A stretch of DNA of 8,435 nucleotides from Desulfobacula sp. (lineage in GTDB: Bacteria > Desulfobacterota > Desulfobacteria > Desulfobacterales > Desulfobacteraceae). Made by a program: the position numbers and the translations under genes. A model generated the notes under the pieces. The model was not told where the DNA came from. It made no database searches and saw only the letters and a list, made by a program, of their open reading frames with translations. Below, one piece after another: positions 5,241 through 8,435 of the stretch. The stretch spans positions 1 through 8,435 of the forward strand of contig JAGLFI010000040.1 of assembly GCA_023144585.1 (NCBI GenBank), given 5' to 3'. Position 1 is the first letter of the stretch. Every line of letters begins with the position of its first letter.

Positions 5241-6973
5241 TGTCAAAGGATTTTAACAAAGGGATGCAACAAAGAATTAGTTTTATTCAGGTTCTGATTG
5301 TTATCTCGATTTTTATTATGGGGGCCAAATCCTTTGACATCCAAATTTTCAAAGCCCGGGAACTGACACAAAAAGCTGAAAACGATTATTCCCGACGCAT
5401 CACTATCAAAGGGGAAAGAGGCCAGATCCTGGACAGAAACATGAACAAGCTTGCAACCAGCATTGATGCCATATCCATCACTGCCTGTCCTTCAAAAATA
5501 AAAGACCCGGTCACTACTGCTAAGAAACTTTCCAAAATATTAAATATTAATCGGAAAAAACTCCAAGACACTCTTTCATCCAAACGCATGTTCGCCTGGA
5601 TCGCCAGAAGAGTCTCTCCGAATCAATCCAATCAAATTCGGCAATTGAATCTAAATGGAATCTATTTTGAAAATGATTCTAAAAGATTCTATCCCAACAG
5701 GAACCTTGCAGCACAAGTTATTGGATTTACAGGATCTGAAGAGTCCGGGCTTGAAGGTCTTGAGTATAAATATAATTCCATCCTGGAAGGCAGCTTCCTT
5801 ACAATAAAGGTCAAGCGGGACGGAAACGGCAGGTTTTTTGATCTTGATAAAAAAAGAAGATCTCGGCTGAAAGGCAAGTCCATCGTCCTGACCATAGATA
5901 AGAAAATCCAATTTTTAAGTGAGCAAACCCTTGAAAGAACCGTAAAAGTTCATCGGGCAAAATCAGGGATAGCCCTTGTTATGAGGCCTCTAACCGGAGA
6001 ACTTCTGGCCATTGCGCATTTCCCACAATTCAATCCAAACAATTTTAAAAACTATAATAAAGCAATCTATAGGAACCGTGCCGTTACAGATGCATTTGAG
6101 CCGGGATCGGCCATGAAGGTTTTTACAGCAGCCGCTGCACTTGAAAAGGGATTTTCTCCTAAATCCATCTTTTTTTGTGAAAACGGCACTTATAAAATTG
6201 GGGCATTTACCATTCATGACACCCATCCTTATGACTGGCTTTCCATTAACCAGATCATCAAATTTTCAAGCAATATAGGCACTTCAAAAATTGCTGAGAC
6301 ACTTGGGGATAAAGCATTATACAATTATTTTACCGCTTTTGGATTTGGATATAAAACCCGGGTTGGATCTCCTGCAGAGACATCCGGTAATCTGATCCCC
6401 TATCAAAAATGGTCTAGAATTGATGCCGGTACCATTTCCTTTGGCCAGGGTATTTCTGTTTCTGCCATACAGCTTATCAGTGGCATCAGTACAATTGCCA
6501 ATAATGGTAATCTTATGAAACCCATGCTGATAAAAAAAATTATATCCAATAATGAGGAAGCCTTAAAAGTATATCACCCTGAAATAATCCGGAGAGTCAT
6601 TTCGTCAAAAACGGCCCGACAGGTTACAAACATGATGAGTCTCGTCGTAAAAAAGGAAGGGACTGGTGCAAAAGCAGCCATGGACGGATATACGGTCTGC
6701 GGGAAAACCGGAACCGCTCAAAAAGCCTTAAAAAACAAAAAGGGATATTCAAAAAATAATTACATCTCGGTTTTTGTCGGATTTGCACCAAAAGAGAATC
6801 CGGAACTTGCAATTCTTGTGGTAATTGATGAGCCAAGGAAACAATATTATGGTGGAGATGTGGCAGCTCCCGCCTTTAAAACTATTATGGCCGAATCCTT
6901 TAATTATTTAAATATAGCCCCTGAAAAGAATAAAACAATGGTTGCCTTATTATCAACCGGAGGAAAAAATTGA
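5240..6973 (+). CDS. ftsI: Septal peptidoglycan transpeptidase FtsI (PBP3)
   Basis: A 577-residue class B penicillin-binding protein (E. coli FtsI: 588). It crosslinks stem peptides of new septal peptidoglycan in the periplasm, paired with the polymerase FtsW and activated by FtsQLB. Order: short cytoplasmic tail, membrane anchor (about 13-30), and a PBP-dimer/pedestal domain with RGQILDRN (60-67) and the FYPNRNLAAQVIGFTG region (150-165). The transpeptidase domain starts near 215 (IVLTIDKKIQ). The three active-site motifs are intact: Ser290-Ala-Met-Lys293 with the preceding EPG, Ser343-Ser344-Asn345, and Lys489-Thr490-Gly491. FGQG (401-404) is also typical. The chain ends about 85 residues after KTG, so there is no PASTA domain; that argues for the FtsI type over SpoVD or Pbp2x types. 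The start overlaps the ftsL stop (TAATG), and the murE start overlaps its stop. Confidence 0.96.
   Translation: MSKDFNKGMQQRISFIQVLIVISIFIMGAKSFDIQIFKARELTQKAENDYSRRITIKGERGQILDRNMNKLATSIDAISITACPSKIKDPVTTAKKLSKILNINRKKLQDTLSSKRMFAWIARRVSPNQSNQIRQLNLNGIYFENDSKRFYPNRNLAAQVIGFTGSEESGLEGLEYKYNSILEGSFLTIKVKRDGNGRFFDLDKKRRSRLKGKSIVLTIDKKIQFLSEQTLERTVKVHRAKSGIALVMRPLTGELLAIAHFPQFNPNNFKNYNKAIYRNRAVTDAFEPGSAMKVFTAAAALEKGFSPKSIFFCENGTYKIGAFTIHDTHPYDWLSINQIIKFSSNIGTSKIAETLGDKALYNYFTAFGFGYKTRVGSPAETSGNLIPYQKWSRIDAGTISFGQGISVSAIQLISGISTIANNGNLMKPMLIKKIISNNEEALKVYHPEIIRRVISSKTARQVTNMMSLVVKKEGTGAKAAMDGYTVCGKTGTAQKALKNKKGYSKNNYISVFVGFAPKENPELAILVVIDEPRKQYYGGDVAAPAFKTIMAESFNYLNIAPEKNKTMVALLSTGGKN
6959..6963 (+). 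promoter_or_regulatory. Ribosome binding site of murE
   Basis: GGAGG ends 6 nt before the TTG at 6970, inside the end of ftsI. This strong, well-placed site decides the unusual TTG start of murE. Confidence 0.78.
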
Positions 6974-8435
6974 AGTTGTCTGATCTGATAAAAGGCTGTC
7001 CGATCAAAGATTGCTCATTAGCAGGGCTAACCCCTGATCCGGTGATTTCCTCTATTGCTTCAAACTCCGGGAATGTCAGGCCGGGGGGACTGTTTATAGC
7101 GGTTAAAGGATTTGCAGCTGACGGGCACGATTATATTGACCAGGCCTTTAAAAATGGTGCCTCAGCAGTGATTGCCCAAAACAATCCAAAAGACTTTGAC
7201 AAGATCATTCTTGTCGAGAACTCACGGCTTTCCATGGCCTCCATTGCCGCCAATTTTTATGGCAACCCGTCAAAGGAACTGATCCTTGTCGGTATCACGG
7301 GGACCAATGGTAAAACCACAACCTCATGGCTGCTTGAGAGTATATTCAAAGCCTGCGGATTTTCAACCGGAGTCATTGGAACCGTCAATATCCGGTATAA
7401 GGATAAAATTTTTGATAATCCCATAACCACGCCGGATTCCATTGATCTTCAAAAAACCCTTTCTGGAATGAAAAAAGCAGGCGTCACATATGTTATCATG
7501 GAAGTCTCTTCCCATGGGCTTGATTTGAACAGAGTGGATTTTTGCAGGTTTGATGCGGGCGTCTTTACCAACCTGACCCAGGATCATCTCGATTATCACA
7601 AAAACATGGATGAATATTTTGATTGTAAAAAAAGATTTTTCACCCAGTTTCTTGGATCAAAAGGAAAAAATAGTGCCCCTGCTGTTTTAAATATTGATGA
7701 CCCGAAAGGGGCAAGTCTTTTAAAAACTCTTGAGTATAAAACAATTGCAGTCAGCACAAAAAAAAAAACCGACGCTATCGCTGCTATCACCGCGATTGCT
7801 GCTGCCGATATTTTTGCAAAAGCTATTACAGATGATATCCACGGATTATCGGGAACCATCTGTCTGCCCAATGGCTCATTCAATCTCACATCACAATTGA
7901 CCGGCAAGTTTAATTTAGAAAATATTTTATGTGCTGCAGGAGCTGCCCATGCCTTGAATATCGGACAAAAACAAATTGAAAAAGGAATTGAAAACTGCCG
8001 CACAATTTCGGGCCGCCTTGAAAAGATCGATACCCCCATTGACAGATTTTTGTTTGTCGACTATGCCCATACGCCGGATGCCCTCGAAACTATTTTGATC
8101 ACTTTAAAACTAAGAGCCCCTAAAAGAATTATTACCGTCTTTGGATGCGGCGGAGACAGGGATCGCTCCAAACGACCTTTAATGGGTCAAATTGCCTGCA
8201 AACACAGCGACATTGCCATTGTAACCTCTGATAACCCGAGAACCGAACATTCGGATTCCATCATAGATGATATCCTTGAAGGGATAAACGATTTTAATAA
8301 ACTTTCTGCCAAAGATCTTAAATCAACTCCGTTTAAAAAGGGGTACCTGGTTGAGGTTGACCGGAAAAAAGCCCTTAAAAAAGCTATTTTCATTTCAAAA
8401 CCAGGTGATATTATTATTGCTGCCGGAAAGGGACA
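6970..8435 (+). CDS. murE: UDP-MurNAc-L-Ala-D-Glu:meso-diaminopimelate ligase MurE (3' end cut off)
   Basis: The frame is open from a TTG at 6970 to the window end (488 full codons), stopping within AGKGH. E. coli MurE has about 30 residues after that motif, so only a short tail is missing. In the cytoplasm MurE uses ATP to add the third residue to the peptidoglycan precursor. Visible: the N-terminal domain with SIASNSGNVRPGGLFIAVKG (residues 29-48), the ATP loop GITGTNGKTT (108-117), TTPDS (153-157), EVSSHGLD (178-185) and FTNLTQDHLDYH (199-210). Lys220 is placed where the carbamylated lysine of E. coli MurE lies. VDYAHTPDAL (363-372) and GGDRDRSKRP (394-403) mark the C-terminal half. DNPRTE (421-426) is the form that reads meso-diaminopimelate rather than lysine. 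The TTG start overlaps the ftsI stop by 4 nt (TTGA) and has GGAGG 6 nt upstream. A run of 11 A lies at 7758-7768. Confidence 0.96.
   Translation, partial: MKLSDLIKGCPIKDCSLAGLTPDPVISSIASNSGNVRPGGLFIAVKGFAADGHDYIDQAFKNGASAVIAQNNPKDFDKIILVENSRLSMASIAANFYGNPSKELILVGITGTNGKTTTSWLLESIFKACGFSTGVIGTVNIRYKDKIFDNPITTPDSIDLQKTLSGMKKAGVTYVIMEVSSHGLDLNRVDFCRFDAGVFTNLTQDHLDYHKNMDEYFDCKKRFFTQFLGSKGKNSAPAVLNIDDPKGASLLKTLEYKTIAVSTKKKTDAIAAITAIAAADIFAKAITDDIHGLSGTICLPNGSFNLTSQLTGKFNLENILCAAGAAHALNIGQKQIEKGIENCRTISGRLEKIDTPIDRFLFVDYAHTPDALETILITLKLRAPKRIITVFGCGGDRDRSKRPLMGQIACKHSDIAIVTSDNPRTEHSDSIIDDILEGINDFNKLSAKDLKSTPFKKGYLVEVDRKKALKKAIFISKPGDIIIAAGKG
7758..7768 (+). repeat. Run of 11 A inside murE
   Basis: Eleven consecutive A encode Lys264-Lys266 of MurE plus flanking bases. 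The longest other A run I noticed is nine (741-749, in the GldG-like gene). Gain of one base would bring a stop at 7833-7835, loss of one a stop at 7898-7900; either removes the C-terminal half with the DNPR motif. Confidence 0.9.

Noticed and set aside
5240..6973. Sporulation-type SpoVD or PASTA-containing PBP
   Set aside because: The protein ends about 85 residues after the KTG motif with no PASTA repeats, and the gene sits between ftsL and murE as ftsI does in Gram-negative clusters.
7596..8039. Long minus-strand open frame opposite murE (147 codons)
   Set aside because: It lies entirely inside the conserved murE coding sequence, has no ribosome site or recognisable protein features, and reads as an antisense shadow.
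1..8435. Mobile element, CRISPR, tRNA/rRNA or a new defence system
   Set aside because: No transposase, integrase, spaced repeat array, RNA gene signature or toxin-antitoxin pair was seen; the window is mainly a conserved housekeeping cluster.

Overview
The window is one strand of an AT-rich bacterial chromosome (roughly 40% GC by eye) with all genes on the + strand. It holds the end of one envelope-associated operon and the first five genes of a classical division and cell wall (dcw) cluster. The gene set, the GldG-like/DUF4340 pair upstream of mraZ, and the base composition suggest a Gram-negative anaerobe of the Desulfobacterota, Desulfobacter/Desulfobacula-like. This is inference; no rRNA or other strong taxonomic marker is present. 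The DNPR motif in MurE indicates meso-diaminopimelate peptidoglycan, which fits a Gram-negative cell.

Region 1 (6-3150): a GldG-like ABC-transporter auxiliary protein with an N-terminal and a C-terminal membrane segment, then a membrane-anchored DUF4340 protein 13 nt downstream. The ABC ATPase and permease that usually accompany them would lie upstream of the window.

Region 2 (3151-3476): a 326-bp non-coding control region. No convincing terminator is visible. Its right half carries an A/T-rich perfect inverted repeat, a candidate TTGACT promoter, and three TGGNN boxes at exactly 10-bp spacing (3420, 3430, 3440), which match the known architecture of MraZ operators. A second 10-bp-phased pair, readable as TGGAG on the minus strand, lies about 100 bp upstream.

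Region 3 (3477-8435): mraZ (repressor of the cluster), rsmH (16S rRNA m4C1402 methyltransferase), an ftsL-like divisome gene, ftsI (septal transpeptidase, PBP3) and murE (cut by the window end at the conserved KGH motif). The genes are separated by 3 nt or overlap, so they almost certainly form one transcript with translational coupling. MraZ would repress its own promoter; FtsL and FtsI act at the septum; MurE makes the tripeptide precursor whose mature form FtsI crosslinks.

No mobile element, CRISPR array, tRNA or rRNA was found, and I see no evidence of a new defence or mobile system. The most interesting signals are regulatory and architectural: the phased boxes upstream of mraZ, the three-gene single-frame arrangement with exact 3-nt gaps, an 11-A tract inside murE, and unusual residues in MraZ.
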